Shown piece after piece: positions 25,927-34,657 of a DNA stretch of 64,000 nucleotides. A program made the translations under genes and the position numbers. The notes under the pieces were generated by a model. That model saw nothing but the letters and a program-made list of their open reading frames with translations. It did not search any database and was not told the origin of the DNA. The stretch comes from an uncultured Chryseobacterium sp. (GTDB lineage: Bacteria > Bacteroidota > Bacteroidia > Flavobacteriales > Weeksellaceae). Position 1 is the first letter of the stretch. Every line of letters begins with the position of its first letter. The stretch lies in NCBI GenBank assembly GCA_913778085.1, contig CAJYXJ010000020.1, positions 1 through 64,000 of the forward strand, given 5' to 3'.

Positions 25927-28329
25927 ATGAAGATAAAGTTAACCATATGTCTTCTTGCGTTTCTAAATTTCTATGAAGCACAGGAAAGCATTACCTATCA
26001 GAAACCGTCTGCGGAGATTCTGAAACTGGCGGATTATGAAAGGCCGCCGAGTGTTTTAATGAACAGCAAAAAAGACTGGATCGTTTTCAGCTACCGCCCG
26101 ACTTACAAAACATTGGAGGATCTGAGCCAGCAGGAAATGAAACTGGGCGGATTGAGAATTAATCCGGTAACCAATATTTCAAGCTCGATGACCTACGTCA
26201 ATAATCTGAAGGTCAGAAAAATGAACGACAAAACAGAAGTTCAGGTCAGGAATTTACCGGCAAATCCTAAAATTGCCTATACTTCATTTTCACCGGACGA
26301 AAAGAAACTGGCTTTTACGAACACCACTAATAAAGGAGTGGAGTTATGGATCGTTGATCTGGAAACGTCGGCTGCCAAAAAAATCACTTCCGATAATCTG
26401 AACGCCAATTTGGGAAGTCCTTATGTTTGGTATAAAGATTCCCAGCATTTGCTGATCAAAACCCTTCCTCAGAACAGGGGCACTCTGATTGATGCAAGCA
26501 AAGACCTTCCCACAGGCCCGATTGTATCGACTGCCGACGGGAAAATTTCACAGAACAGAACCTACCAGGACCTGCTGAAAAATCCTCAGGATGAAAAGAA
26601 TTTTGAAATCCTGACGGCTTCAGAAGTATATAATGTTGATCTGAACGGAAGTTTAAAAAAAATAAAAGACCAGGATCTGTATTCCGGGCTGAGTTTCTCG
26701 CCGGACGGGAATTACCTGATGGCGACAACGATTAAAAAACCATTCTCTTACATCGTTCCGCTGAGCCGCTTCCCAATGACGACCACCGTTTACGATATGA
26801 ACGGAAATACGATAAAGGTGGTGAATGAGATCCCTCTGAATGAAATTATGCCGAAAGGTTTCTCTTCCGTACGTACCGGAAAAAGGGATATGGGCTGGAG
26901 AAGCGATAGGCCGGCCACCTTGGTTTATACTGAAGCCCTGGATGGTGGCGACCAGTCGAAGACCGCCGATTACCGCGATGAGGTGTTTACCTGGGAAGCG
27001 CCTTTCACCAATACGCCGAAATCCTTTTTCAAGACGAAACAGCGGTATGAAAATGTAAGCTGGACCAACGATCATTATGCGATTGTTTCGGAAGGCTGGT
27101 ACGACACCAGAAATACGACTTCTTATCTTGTAGACCTGAATACCGGAGAATCAAAAGTTCTGGAAAACCGGAATTATCAGGATATTTACAGCGATCCCGG
27201 AAATTTCAACACCACCAAAAACCAGTACGGAAGATATGTCGTGGATATGAAGGGCGGAAAATCTTACCTCATCGGAGCCGGATTTACCAAAGACGGGCAG
27301 CATCCGTTTCTTGATGAGGTGGACATGAAAACCCTGAAGAAAAAAAGGCTATATACTTCCAATCTTAAGAATGGCAAAGAAGAGATCGTAGATATCCTTA
27401 ATCCTTCCAAAGGTGAATTGCTGACGATCCAGCAGTCTTCCAGCCAATACCCGAATTATTTTAAAAAGAGTATTAAATCCGGCAAAGCAGAAGCTGTAAC
27501 TAATTTTGCCAATCCATTTGAGAGCATCAGGGATGTTTACAAGGAAGTGATCACTTATAAAAGAAATGACGGGGTAACTTTAACGGGAACACTTTACCTT
27601 CCTGCGAACTACGACCGTAAGGCCAAAACCGAAAAGCTGCCGTTGCTGATCTGGGCTTATCCGACGGAATACAAAGACAAAAATACAGCCGGGCAGAACA
27701 ACCAGAACCCGAATGATTTTACGTTCCCTTCTTACGGCTCTTTCGTGTACTGGACTACGAAAGGATATGCTGTCCTTGATGACGCCGCATTCCCGATCAT
27801 TGGCGAAGGCAAAACCGAACCGAACGATACCTTCATTCCGCAATTGGTCGCCAATGCCGAAGCCGCCATTAATGCGGTGGATCAGCTGGGTTATATCGAC
27901 CGGAAAAAAGTAGCCGTGGGCGGGCATTCGTATGGTGCTTTCATGACGGCTAACCTGTTGACGCATTCCAAGCTGTTTGCCTGCGGAATTGCCCGAAGCG
28001 GGGCTTACAACCGGACGCTGACTCCCTTCGGTTTCCAGAGCGAACAGAGAAATTACTGGGACGTTCCGGAAATTTACAACACGATGTCACCCTTTATGAA
28101 TGCCGATAAGATGAAAACGCCTTTGCTGCTGGTTCACGGGGATGCCGATAACAACCCCGGGACATTCACTTTACAGACCGAGCGTTATTTCCAGGCTCTG
28201 AAAAACCTGGGTGCTCCGGTAAAGATGGTGCTGCTGCCGAAAGAAGCGCACGGCTATGCCGCCAAAGAGAATATTTTACATTTGCTCTGGGAGCAGGACC
28301 AGTTTCTGGAGAAATGCCTGAAAAAATAA
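25927..28329 (+). CDS. S9-family prolyl-oligopeptidase-like peptidase (glutamyl endopeptidase type)
   Basis: An 800-residue protein with an N-terminal signal peptide (cleavage near NFYEAQ), a seven-bladed propeller part (about 25-530) and a C-terminal alpha/beta hydrolase domain. The catalytic Ser is residue 668 in GGHSYGAFM, the acid is in HGDADNN (Asp739 or Asp741) and His775 is in KEAHGY. The LLIWAYPTEYKDKNTAG stretch is characteristic of the S9D / glutamyl-endopeptidase branch. It is probably exported to the periplasm to degrade peptides. It is a single gene with its own terminator. Confidence 0.88.
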   Translation: MKIKLTICLLAFLNFYEAQESITYQKPSAEILKLADYERPPSVLMNSKKDWIVFSYRPTYKTLEDLSQQEMKLGGLRINPVTNISSSMTYVNNLKVRKMNDKTEVQVRNLPANPKIAYTSFSPDEKKLAFTNTTNKGVELWIVDLETSAAKKITSDNLNANLGSPYVWYKDSQHLLIKTLPQNRGTLIDASKDLPTGPIVSTADGKISQNRTYQDLLKNPQDEKNFEILTASEVYNVDLNGSLKKIKDQDLYSGLSFSPDGNYLMATTIKKPFSYIVPLSRFPMTTTVYDMNGNTIKVVNEIPLNEIMPKGFSSVRTGKRDMGWRSDRPATLVYTEALDGGDQSKTADYRDEVFTWEAPFTNTPKSFFKTKQRYENVSWTNDHYAIVSEGWYDTRNTTSYLVDLNTGESKVLENRNYQDIYSDPGNFNTTKNQYGRYVVDMKGGKSYLIGAGFTKDGQHPFLDEVDMKTLKKKRLYTSNLKNGKEEIVDILNPSKGELLTIQQSSSQYPNYFKKSIKSGKAEAVTNFANPFESIRDVYKEVITYKRNDGVTLTGTLYLPANYDRKAKTEKLPLLIWAYPTEYKDKNTAGQNNQNPNDFTFPSYGSFVYWTTKGYAVLDDAAFPIIGEGKTEPNDTFIPQLVANAEAAINAVDQLGYIDRKKVAVGGHSYGAFMTANLLTHSKLFACGIARSGAYNRTLTPFGFQSEQRNYWDVPEIYNTMSPFMNADKMKTPLLLVHGDADNNPGTFTLQTERYFQALKNLGAPVKMVLLPKEAHGYAAKENILHLLWEQDQFLEKCLKK

Positions 28330-28335
28330 ATATTG

Positions 28336-28363
28336 AAGCCTGCTCGACTGAGCGGGCTTTTTG
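28336..28363 (+). terminator. Terminator after the S9 peptidase
   Basis: AAGCCTGCTC / GAGCGGGCTT stem with a short loop, then TTTTTG. Confidence 0.8.
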
Positions 28364-28372
28364 TTTGTTAAA

Positions 28373-29236
28373 GAAATTTAGCTTAAAACTAAACGTCCGA
28401 TTGTCATTCTATAGGAATTTATACACGAATCTTTCCATGAGAATCTTTAATATGATGTTTAGGTCCTTGCGGGAATGACAGACGTGATGGAAAGGAAACT
28501 TAGCTTGAAAATTAAACGTCCGATTGTCATTCTATAGGAATCTATACACGAATCTTTTCATGAGAATCTTTCATACGATGTTTAGGTCCTTGCGGGAATG
28601 ACAGACGTGATGGAAAGGAAACTTAGCTTAAAACTAAACGTCCGATTGTCATTCCGTGGGAATCTATACTCGGGATTTTTTTTCATGCGAATCTTTAATA
28701 CGATGCTTAGATTCCCTGCGGGAATGACAGATCTGATAGAAAGAAATTTAGCTTAAAAACTAACCGTCCGCTTGTCATTCCGTGGGAATCTATACCCGGA
28801 TCTTTCCATGCGAATCTTTCATACGATGTTTATATTCCCTGCGGGAATGACAGATGTGATGGAAAGGAAACTTAGCTTGAAAACTAAACGTCCGATTGTC
28901 ATTCCGTGGGAATCTATACTCGGGATTTTTTCCATGCGAATCTTTAATACGATGCTTAGATTCCCTGCGGGAATGACAGATCTGATAGAAAGAAATTTAG
29001 CTTAAAAACTAACCGTCCGATTGTCATTCCGGTAGGAATCTATGCCCGAATCTTTCCATGCGAATCTTTCATAAGATGTTTAGATTCCTTGCGGAAATAA
29101 CAGATGTAATGGAAAGGAAACTTAGCTTGAAAACTAAACGTCCGATTGTCATTCCATGGGAATCTATACCAGGATATTTCCATGCGAATCTTTAATACGA
29201 TGTTTAGATCCCCTGCGGGAATGACAATGGGAGCGT
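28373..29236. repeat. Tandem array of seven ~123-bp repeats
   Basis: Units begin with GAAA(C/T)TTAGCTT at 28373, 28495, 28618, 28744, 28867, 28992 and 29117. Each carries an inverted pair, GTCATTCC..GGGAATCTA near the start and TTAGATTCC..GGGAATGACA near the end, so each can fold into a long hairpin. Units alternate: 3 and 5 are almost identical, and 4 and 6 are alike, which suggests expansion in two-unit (~248-bp) steps. A degenerate half unit follows at about 29290-29330. Short open frames inside are by-products of the repeat. The rest of the gap to 29398 has no gene. Confidence 0.9.
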
Positions 29237-29398
29237 TTAATGATTACGCAGGAATAGCTTGAATTGAATGAAGCATATATTTAACACTATATTTAGATTC
29301 CTTCGGGAATTACAATCGGAGCCTTTAATAATTGAGCGAGAATTAGTTTTAATTAAATAAAGCAAAGTAGGGCTAAAATATAAGCTCTCAAAACCAGA

Positions 29399-30088
29399 TC
29401 ACAAATAATTCAAGACCTCTTTAATGTTTTTGAATTCCAGAAAACGTGCATGTTTCAATTGATGCTCATGTTGCTCATGCGTCCAGGTGACATGATACGG
29501 AATATGGGCAGCGGAACCTCCGATTTCCAGCACCGGGAGAATATCCGATTTGATTGAGTTTCCCAGCATAAGAAACTGCTCCGGTTTGCAATCCAGGTGT
29601 TTCAATAACTTCCCGTAATCACTTTCCTTTTTATCGCTCATGATTTCGATATGGTGAAAATAATCCTGCAGCCCGGATTTCTTCAGTTTCCGTTCCTGAT
29701 CCAGCAGATCACCTTTTGTGGCAACCACCAGCCGGTATTTTCCTTTTAAACTGTCTAAGGTTTCAGTAACTCCGTCGAGAAGCTCAACCGGCTTCATCAG
29801 CAGTTCGTGCCCGATTTCAATGGTTTTGCTGATGAGCTCTGTGGAAGCGGTGTGGTCTGAAATACGGCAGACTGTTTCTACCATGCACAGCATAAATCCC
29901 TTTATCCCGTATCCGTACAGATGAAGGTTCTGCATTTCGGTTTTAAACAGCTCCTGGGAAACGGAATGCTGCGGAAGGTAGTGTTCCAGCATTGCACAGA
30001 ATTTGTTTTCCGCTTCCTGAAAATACGGTTCATTGATCCAGAGGGTATCATCCGCGTCGAATGCAATGGTTGTTATCGAATTATTCAT
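29399..30088 (-). CDS. HAD-family hydrolase (phosphatase-like)
   Basis: A 229-residue protein with HAD motif I FDADDTLW (residues 9-16), a helical cap, motif II VVATKG, a Lys motif III in the SDKKESDYGKLLKHL region and motif IV LMLGNSIKSDILP. This arrangement fits class I small-molecule phosphatases of the YjjG/phosphoglycolate type. The substrate is unknown. It is transcribed divergently from the Crp-like gene, with a 91-bp shared upstream region. It ends next to the repeat array. Confidence 0.82.
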   Translation of the reverse strand: MNNSITTIAFDADDTLWINEPYFQEAENKFCAMLEHYLPQHSVSQELFKTEMQNLHLYGYGIKGFMLCMVETVCRISDHTASTELISKTIEIGHELLMKPVELLDGVTETLDSLKGKYRLVVATKGDLLDQERKLKKSGLQDYFHHIEIMSDKKESDYGKLLKHLDCKPEQFLMLGNSIKSDILPVLEIGGSAAHIPYHVTWTHEQHEHQLKHARFLEFKNIKEVLNYL

Positions 30089-30179
30089 ATTGTATTTACT
30101 TTAGTTTTTTGTATTTTTCCGCCGACAAAATTCAGTATAAAAAATAAATCAGAAAAGGACATTTGTCCCAACCGAAAAT

Positions 30180-30758
30180 ATGTTACGTACCAATCAGCCA
30201 TTTTTGGATTATTTAGAACAGCTGTATAGCCGGCAGGATCACAAAGGGAATATTGTATTAAAGCCTTTTGAAAAAGGGGATAAAATATTAACCCAGAATG
30301 AAATCTCCACAAAGATTATGTTGATCAAAAGCGGGATTACCAAATGCTATTTCGTGGAAGAAAACGACAAGGAATATATTGTGGAGTTTCTCGGAAAAGG
30401 AGAGATCGTGGGCGAAATAGAGGTTATTAAAAATGTTCCCTGTCTATGCAGCATTGAAGCCATTACGGAAGTCATCGTCTATTCCATGTCGATCCCGTAT
30501 TTCCAGGCACTGATTAAAAATGACCTGACGCTGAACAATCTGCTGCTGGATGTTTTCGCCGAAAGGATTGTCAATACGTCAAGCCGCGCTTCCTATCAGC
30601 AGCTTCACACCACAGAACATACGTTGTCCCAGCTTCTGGAAGTGAAATCCAAGGAAATGGAAATTTCCAAAGAGGACATGGCCGCCTATCTCGGGATTAC
30701 CGTAAGAAGCCTGAACCGTGCCCTGAAAGAACTGCAGGAAAACAATTCCGAAGAATAG
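30180..30758 (+). CDS. Crp/Fnr-family transcriptional regulator (2)
   Basis: A 192-residue protein. The N-terminal cNMP-binding-like beta-barrel (about 20-120; KIMLIKSGITKCYFVEENDK, EFLGKGEIVGEIE) is followed by a C-terminal HTH (EDMAAYLGITVRSLNRALKEL). The GEIVGEIE segment resembles the phosphate-binding cassette, but without the full RxS pattern, so the ligand is uncertain. It diverges from the HAD gene and lies 53 bp ahead of the GNAT gene, which has its own promoter box. Confidence 0.82.
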   Translation: MLRTNQPFLDYLEQLYSRQDHKGNIVLKPFEKGDKILTQNEISTKIMLIKSGITKCYFVEENDKEYIVEFLGKGEIVGEIEVIKNVPCLCSIEAITEVIVYSMSIPYFQALIKNDLTLNNLLLDVFAERIVNTSSRASYQQLHTTEHTLSQLLEVKSKEMEISKEDMAAYLGITVRSLNRALKELQENNSEE

Positions 30759-30785
30759 GGTATAGGCATCTGAACAATCTTCACG

Positions 30786-30793
30786 TATCTTTG
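30786..30793 (+). promoter_or_regulatory. -7 promoter box for the GNAT gene
   Basis: TATCTTTG, an exact TAnnTTTG match, 18 bp before the ATG at 30812. Confidence 0.6.
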
Positions 30794-30811
30794 CAGAAAT
30801 GACAATATCGA

Positions 30812-31318
30812 ATGGAAGAACTGAAATTCAGGAATGCAACGCCGGAAGATTTACCCAAGATCGTAGAAATTTATAATTCTACCATTCCTTCAAGAATGGT
30901 CACCGCCGACACGGAAGATATTACTGTGGAAAGCAGAATACAGTGGTTTCATGAACATACGCCTGAACGAAGGCCGCTGTGGTTGATCGAGGATCAAGAG
31001 GGAAATGTATTGGGATGGGTTAGTTTTTCTTCATTTTACGGAAGGCCTGCTTATAACGGAACGGTAGAGTTGAGTATTTATATGACTGAAAATTCCCGCG
31101 GGAAAGGCTACGGAAAAAAAGTTCTTCAATATTGTATTGATAACGCGCCTAAGTTTAATGTGAAAACGCTGTTGGGATTTATCTTCCTGCATAATGAACC
31201 CAGCATGAAATTATTCCGCCATTTCGGTTTTGAAGACTGGGGTATCTTTCCGAACGTCGCCGTGCTTGATGGGGTAGAGCGGACGCTGGTGATTTTGGGG
31301 AAAAGGGTTTCTGTTTAA
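30812..31318 (+). CDS. GNAT N-acetyltransferase, phosphinothricin-acetyltransferase type
   Basis: A 168-residue enzyme. The FRNATPEDLPKIVEIYNSTI start, the ELSIYMTENSRGKGYGKKVL acetyl-CoA-binding motif A (about 92-111; Q/RxxGxG/A as RGKGYG) and LLGFIFLHNEPSMKLFRHFG match the PAT/YncA subgroup. That subgroup acetylates small amines such as phosphinothricin or methionine sulfoximine. The actual substrate is not known. It is monocistronic, with its own promoter box. Confidence 0.85.
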   Translation: MEELKFRNATPEDLPKIVEIYNSTIPSRMVTADTEDITVESRIQWFHEHTPERRPLWLIEDQEGNVLGWVSFSSFYGRPAYNGTVELSIYMTENSRGKGYGKKVLQYCIDNAPKFNVKTLLGFIFLHNEPSMKLFRHFGFEDWGIFPNVAVLDGVERTLVILGKRVSV

Positions 31319-31351
31319 CAGGATAATTTTTAAACCTAAACAATTCTTTTT

Positions 31352-31359
31352 TATATTTG
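31352..31359 (+). promoter_or_regulatory. -7 promoter box upstream of the decayed antitoxin gene
   Basis: TATATTTG, an exact TAnnTTTG match, 30 bp before the first ATG of the degraded antitoxin frame. The promoter seems to have outlived the gene. Confidence 0.5.
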
Positions 31360-31389
31360 TATCAATTACAAGATGAAAAAATATCAAAA

Positions 31390-31592
31390 ATGATACAGGA
31401 AATTTTAAATTATAAGTAAGTAGTGTATGAAATAAATACTCTTAACCAGATGAAATGCTGGAATTGGCTAAAATACTATCGCCTCTTGAAGCATTAGCGT
31501 TGGAACTTGAACAGTCTGAAAACGATATTGAAAATGGAAGATATCGTGAACATGAAGAAGTGAGTAGACAATTACGTAAGAAATTCCTGTAA
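31390..31592 (+). pseudogene. Degraded antitoxin-like gene
   Basis: Starting at ATG 31390 the frame reads MIQEILNYK, hits TAA at 31417-31419, continues VVYEINTLNQ and then needs a 1-base shift near 31448 to join DEMLELAKILSPLEALALEL...DIENGRYREHEEVSRQLRKKFL, ending in TAA at 31590-31592. The tail (DIxxGRxxxHEEV) is typical of small addiction-module antitoxins paired with ParE/RelE toxins. One stop plus one deletion mean the full protein cannot be made. The intact 3' part (31455-31592, 45 codons) could still be translated. It overlaps the toxin remnant tail to tail. Confidence 0.65.
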
Positions 31593-31866
31593 ATGATCAG
31601 GATTTTGAAAATTATTCCATAATGCTACCAGGTATATTTTTTCCGGGGTTACGCGGTAATATAGATATATTTGTAGGACAATTAAATTAAATTAAATGTA
31701 GTCATGCGAAATACTGCCGATAAAAGGTCTAATAGAGTATTATATGCAGTTTCACCTTATCCATAAAAGTCCTGATTTCCTTCCCTGACCAATATTCCGA
31801 AAGGTATTCCAGATTATCTTTGTAAGACTTTTCAGCAGTTTTTGTCCAGACAACTGTTCTCATCAT
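31572..31866 (-). pseudogene. Degraded ParE/RelE-type toxin gene
   Basis: From ATG 31866 the - strand reads MMRTVVWTKTAEKSYKDNLE, then YLSEYWSGKE...MDKVKLHI. A missing base then shifts the frame so that translation stops at 31729. The next frame continues NTLLDLLSA, and after further damage the end LYYRVTPEKIYLVALWNNFQ..PDHLQEFLT is recovered in a third register, stopping at 31572. These pieces match the start, middle and end of a ParE-type mRNA-interferase/gyrase-toxin fold of ~95 residues. It is inactive as it stands. Its 3' end overlaps the antitoxin remnant by 21 bp in opposite orientation, unlike the usual tandem arrangement. Confidence 0.8.
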
Positions 31867-31925
31867 TTAAATGTTTATTTAAAAATAAGAAAAATTTTCA
31901 TACAGGAAAATACCGATGTATACAG

Positions 31926-31962
31926 TAAAAAAAAATAAAGCGATCCATAAGAACCGCTTTTA
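31926..31962 (-). terminator. Terminator after the MATE gene
   Basis: On the - strand AAAGCGGTTC / GATCGCTTT forms a stem followed by a run of nine T. Confidence 0.75.
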
Positions 31963-31964
31963 TA

Positions 31965-33326
31965 TTATACATTCTGCCTGATTCTTTTGGCAGATAAATT
32001 CAGGAATCGTTTCACTAACATGACTGCCGAGATTGTCAGTCCAAGCCCGAGCGCGATCCACATTCCGAAAGCGCCCATTTTCAAAGTAAAGCAGAGCAGA
32101 TAGCCCAATGGGATGGTAATGATCCAGTAAGCAATAAAAGTATAGATGGATGGAATTTTCACGTCCTGCAATCCCCGCAGCATTCCCAGAGCTGTAACCT
32201 GGATACCGTCCGATAATTGGAATAAAGCGGCGATGATCATTAATTTGGCAGCGAGCTCGATCACTTCAACTTCCTCTTTTTTGGTAAAGAAAGTCGGTAG
32301 GATATTCCGGCCCAAAATAAAAATAACCCCGCAGATGCACATGAAGATAAAGGCGATCTTAAGATTGTTGATACCCACTTTCCGTAATTCCACAAAATTT
32401 CCTTCACCTACTTTTCTTCCGATCATAACGGTAGAAGCAACGCTGAAGCCGATGCATAAATTAAAAGTAAAAGAAGCCATGCTCAGAGCGATCTGATGGG
32501 AGGCAATGTCGTGGGCCGAGATCAGTCCGCAGATGAAGGCAGCCCCGGCAAAAGCGGTTACTTCAAAAAACATCTGCAAAGCGGTAGGGAAGCCTAAGCG
32601 GATCATCTTTTCAAACATCTCTTTGCTGAACACCTGAATCTTTAGAGAGAAATCTTTGATGTACTGTTTTGTTTTCTTCTCATTCAGTAAAACAAAATAG
32701 AGAAAGACCACCATAAAAATGCGGGCAATGAGGCTGGCTAATGCCGAACCCTTCACACCCATCGGCGGCAATCCGAAAAGACCTTTGATGAATACATAGT
32801 TCAGTACGATATTGATTACATTGGCAATAATGGTAGCCTTGGTGACTCCGATCGTGTAAGACAAGCCTTCCGAGACTTCCCTCAGGGTCTGGAAAGCCAT
32901 AAAAGGCACAATGCTGACCGCCATGATCGTCAGGAAATCCACGGTATCGGGAATGATTTTCTCAGGCTGTCCCGATTGATACAAGAGCGGCATTCCTAAA
33001 AGCAAAACTCCCATCAGCAGAATGCCTACGGTCATATTGATGACAAAGCCATGGCTGAAAACCGAATTTATGGTCTGATGATCGTGCTGGGAATGGGCCT
33101 GTGAAACCAGCGGCGGAATGGCAAAAGAGAAGCCCAAGGCAAGAACAAACATGGAGAAAAATACGGCATTTCCCAATGAGACGGAAGCCAGGGCATCGGC
33201 TCCCAAAAGATTTCCGACAATAATATTGTCGAAGAGATTTACCGAAACCTGTCCCACCTGCGTCAGCATCACCGGTAATGCCAGGGTCAGGCATTCTTTC
33301 GTATAGTTTTTATTTAAAAAGTTCAT
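31965..33326 (-). CDS. MATE-family multidrug/Na+ efflux transporter
   Basis: A 453-residue protein with 12 predicted membrane helices in two halves. The N-terminal LALPVMLTQVGQVSVNLFDNIIVG and the C-terminal half restart LGFPTALQMFFEVTAFAGAA are typical of MatE domains (NorM/DinF branch). It should expel cationic drugs or metabolites using Na+ or H+. It is a single gene on the - strand, 90 bp downstream of the sigma-54-type regulator gene and separated from it by a terminator, so it is expressed independently. Confidence 0.93.
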   Translation of the reverse strand: MNFLNKNYTKECLTLALPVMLTQVGQVSVNLFDNIIVGNLLGADALASVSLGNAVFFSMFVLALGFSFAIPPLVSQAHSQHDHQTINSVFSHGFVINMTVGILLMGVLLLGMPLLYQSGQPEKIIPDTVDFLTIMAVSIVPFMAFQTLREVSEGLSYTIGVTKATIIANVINIVLNYVFIKGLFGLPPMGVKGSALASLIARIFMVVFLYFVLLNEKKTKQYIKDFSLKIQVFSKEMFEKMIRLGFPTALQMFFEVTAFAGAAFICGLISAHDIASHQIALSMASFTFNLCIGFSVASTVMIGRKVGEGNFVELRKVGINNLKIAFIFMCICGVIFILGRNILPTFFTKKEEVEVIELAAKLMIIAALFQLSDGIQVTALGMLRGLQDVKIPSIYTFIAYWIITIPLGYLLCFTLKMGAFGMWIALGLGLTISAVMLVKRFLNLSAKRIRQNV

Positions 33327-33356
33327 AATCTTTTAATTCATAGTATAGTTTATTCA

Positions 33357-33390
33357 AAAAAAATTGCAGTAACCAGGTACTGCAATTTTC
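33357..33390 (-). terminator. Terminator after the response-regulator gene
   Basis: AAAATTGCAGTA / TACTGCAATTTT is a 12-bp stem with a 6-nt loop, followed on the - strand by a T-run. Confidence 0.85.
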
Positions 33391-33416
33391 ATCGTTTATT
33401 TAAAGTAATAAGTATA

Positions 33417-34601
33417 TTATTTCCTTACAAAACTTGCAACGTCATCGGCAGAAACGCTAGCTCCTCCTAAAATAATCAGTCTTTCCACAACGTTTCTCAG
33501 CTCCCTGATATTTCCGGTCCATGAAAGTGCTTTCAATGCATCGATAGCTTTATCATCAAATTTTTTCACGGCGGTACCGTGCTCATCAGCAATCATTCCT
33601 GAGAAATGTTCAACCAGAAGCCGGATGTCTTCTTTTCTTTCATCCAAAGGCGGAACATAGATCTCGATTACAGAAAGTCTGTGGTAAAGATCTTCCCTGA
33701 ATCTTCCGGCCTCAATTTCCTTCTGCATATTTTTATTGGTCGCCGCAAGAACCCTTACGTCCACTTTTATTTCCTTATCGCTTCCTACCGGGGAAACTTT
33801 GCTTTCCTGAAGCGCTCTCAAAACTTTTGCCTGGGCAATTAAGCTCATATCCCCGATTTCATCCAGGAAAATCGTTCCGCCGTTGGCCTGTTCGAATTTT
33901 CCCTGCTTATCCTTAATTGCTCCCGTGAAAGATCCTTTTACGTGCCCGAATAACTCGGATTCGATAAGTTCTGACGGAATAGCAGCACAGTTTACTTCCA
34001 CCATCGGACCTCTTGCGCGGTCGCTCTGGTTGTGGATGGCGTGGGCTACCAGTTCTTTACCGGCCCCGTTCGGTCCCGTAATCAAAACCCTTGCATCAGA
34101 CACGGCCACTTTCTCGATCATCTCCTGGATTTTCTTTAAACCTGCCGATTCACCGATCATCTGGTACTTTTTGTTTACCTTTCTCTTCAGCGTTTTGTTT
34201 TCGGTCTGAAGATTTTTGTTTTCTTTCTTCAGGGTTTCTTTGGCTAAAGCATTTTTTACACTGGTAATCAATCGGTTGATGTCAATCGGCTTGGAAATGA
34301 AATCATAAGCCCCTTCTCTCAGGCAGGAAACGGCAGAATCGATGTCTGCGTGTCCTGAAATCATGATAAAAGTGGATTCCGGCTTTAAGGCCAGACTCTG
34401 TTTCAGCAGTTCGGTTCCGGAAAGCTTAGGCATTTTGATGTCGGAAATGACCAGTGCGAAATCTTCTTTTTCGATTTGCTTATAACCTTCAAGTCCGTCT
34501 TCGGCAATTACAAATTCATATTCGGTAAGTTCGTCAGATAGGATACTTTGGAGTACTCCTGAGATTGCTTTTTCGTCTTCTACAATAAGGATTTTTTGCA
34601 T
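33417..34601 (-). CDS. Sigma-54-type response regulator (receiver + AAA+), lacking a C-terminal HTH
   Basis: About 394 residues from the ATG at 34601; a -7 promoter box at 34607-34614 rules out the TTG start further up. The receiver domain (1-120) has the acidic pocket in VEDE and the phospho-acceptor Asp in VISDIKMPK. A coiled linker with many Lys leads to the AAA+ domain (about 148-385) with Walker A GPNGAGKE, the sigma-54 loop as GSFTGA (usual GAFTGA), Walker B GTIFLDEIGDM and the arginine region RELRNVVERLIILGG. The protein ends about 15 residues later, without the usual Fis-type DNA-binding helix-turn-helix. No histidine kinase is adjacent. Confidence 0.87.
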   Translation of the reverse strand: MQKILIVEDEKAISGVLQSILSDELTEYEFVIAEDGLEGYKQIEKEDFALVISDIKMPKLSGTELLKQSLALKPESTFIMISGHADIDSAVSCLREGAYDFISKPIDINRLITSVKNALAKETLKKENKNLQTENKTLKRKVNKKYQMIGESAGLKKIQEMIEKVAVSDARVLITGPNGAGKELVAHAIHNQSDRARGPMVEVNCAAIPSELIESELFGHVKGSFTGAIKDKQGKFEQANGGTIFLDEIGDMSLIAQAKVLRALQESKVSPVGSDKEIKVDVRVLAATNKNMQKEIEAGRFREDLYHRLSVIEIYVPPLDERKEDIRLLVEHFSGMIADEHGTAVKKFDDKAIDALKALSWTGNIRELRNVVERLIILGGASVSADDVASFVRK

Positions 34602-34606
34602 AGTTG

Positions 34607-34614
34607 CAAATTTA
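34607..34614 (-). promoter_or_regulatory. -7 promoter box for the response regulator
   Basis: TAAATTTG on the - strand, exact match, only 5 bp before the ATG at 34601; it also implies a very short leader. Confidence 0.6.
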
Positions 34615-34657
34615 GATTTTTTTGATTGAATTATTAGCAAAAACCGTACCTAATCCG

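Noticed and set aside
28772-29005. 77-codon frame inside the tandem array
   Set aside because: It is a read-through of two repeat units and its protein repeats itself accordingly.
28373-29236. Possible CRISPR array
   Set aside because: Units are contiguous, with no unique spacers between short constant repeats, and no cas genes are present.
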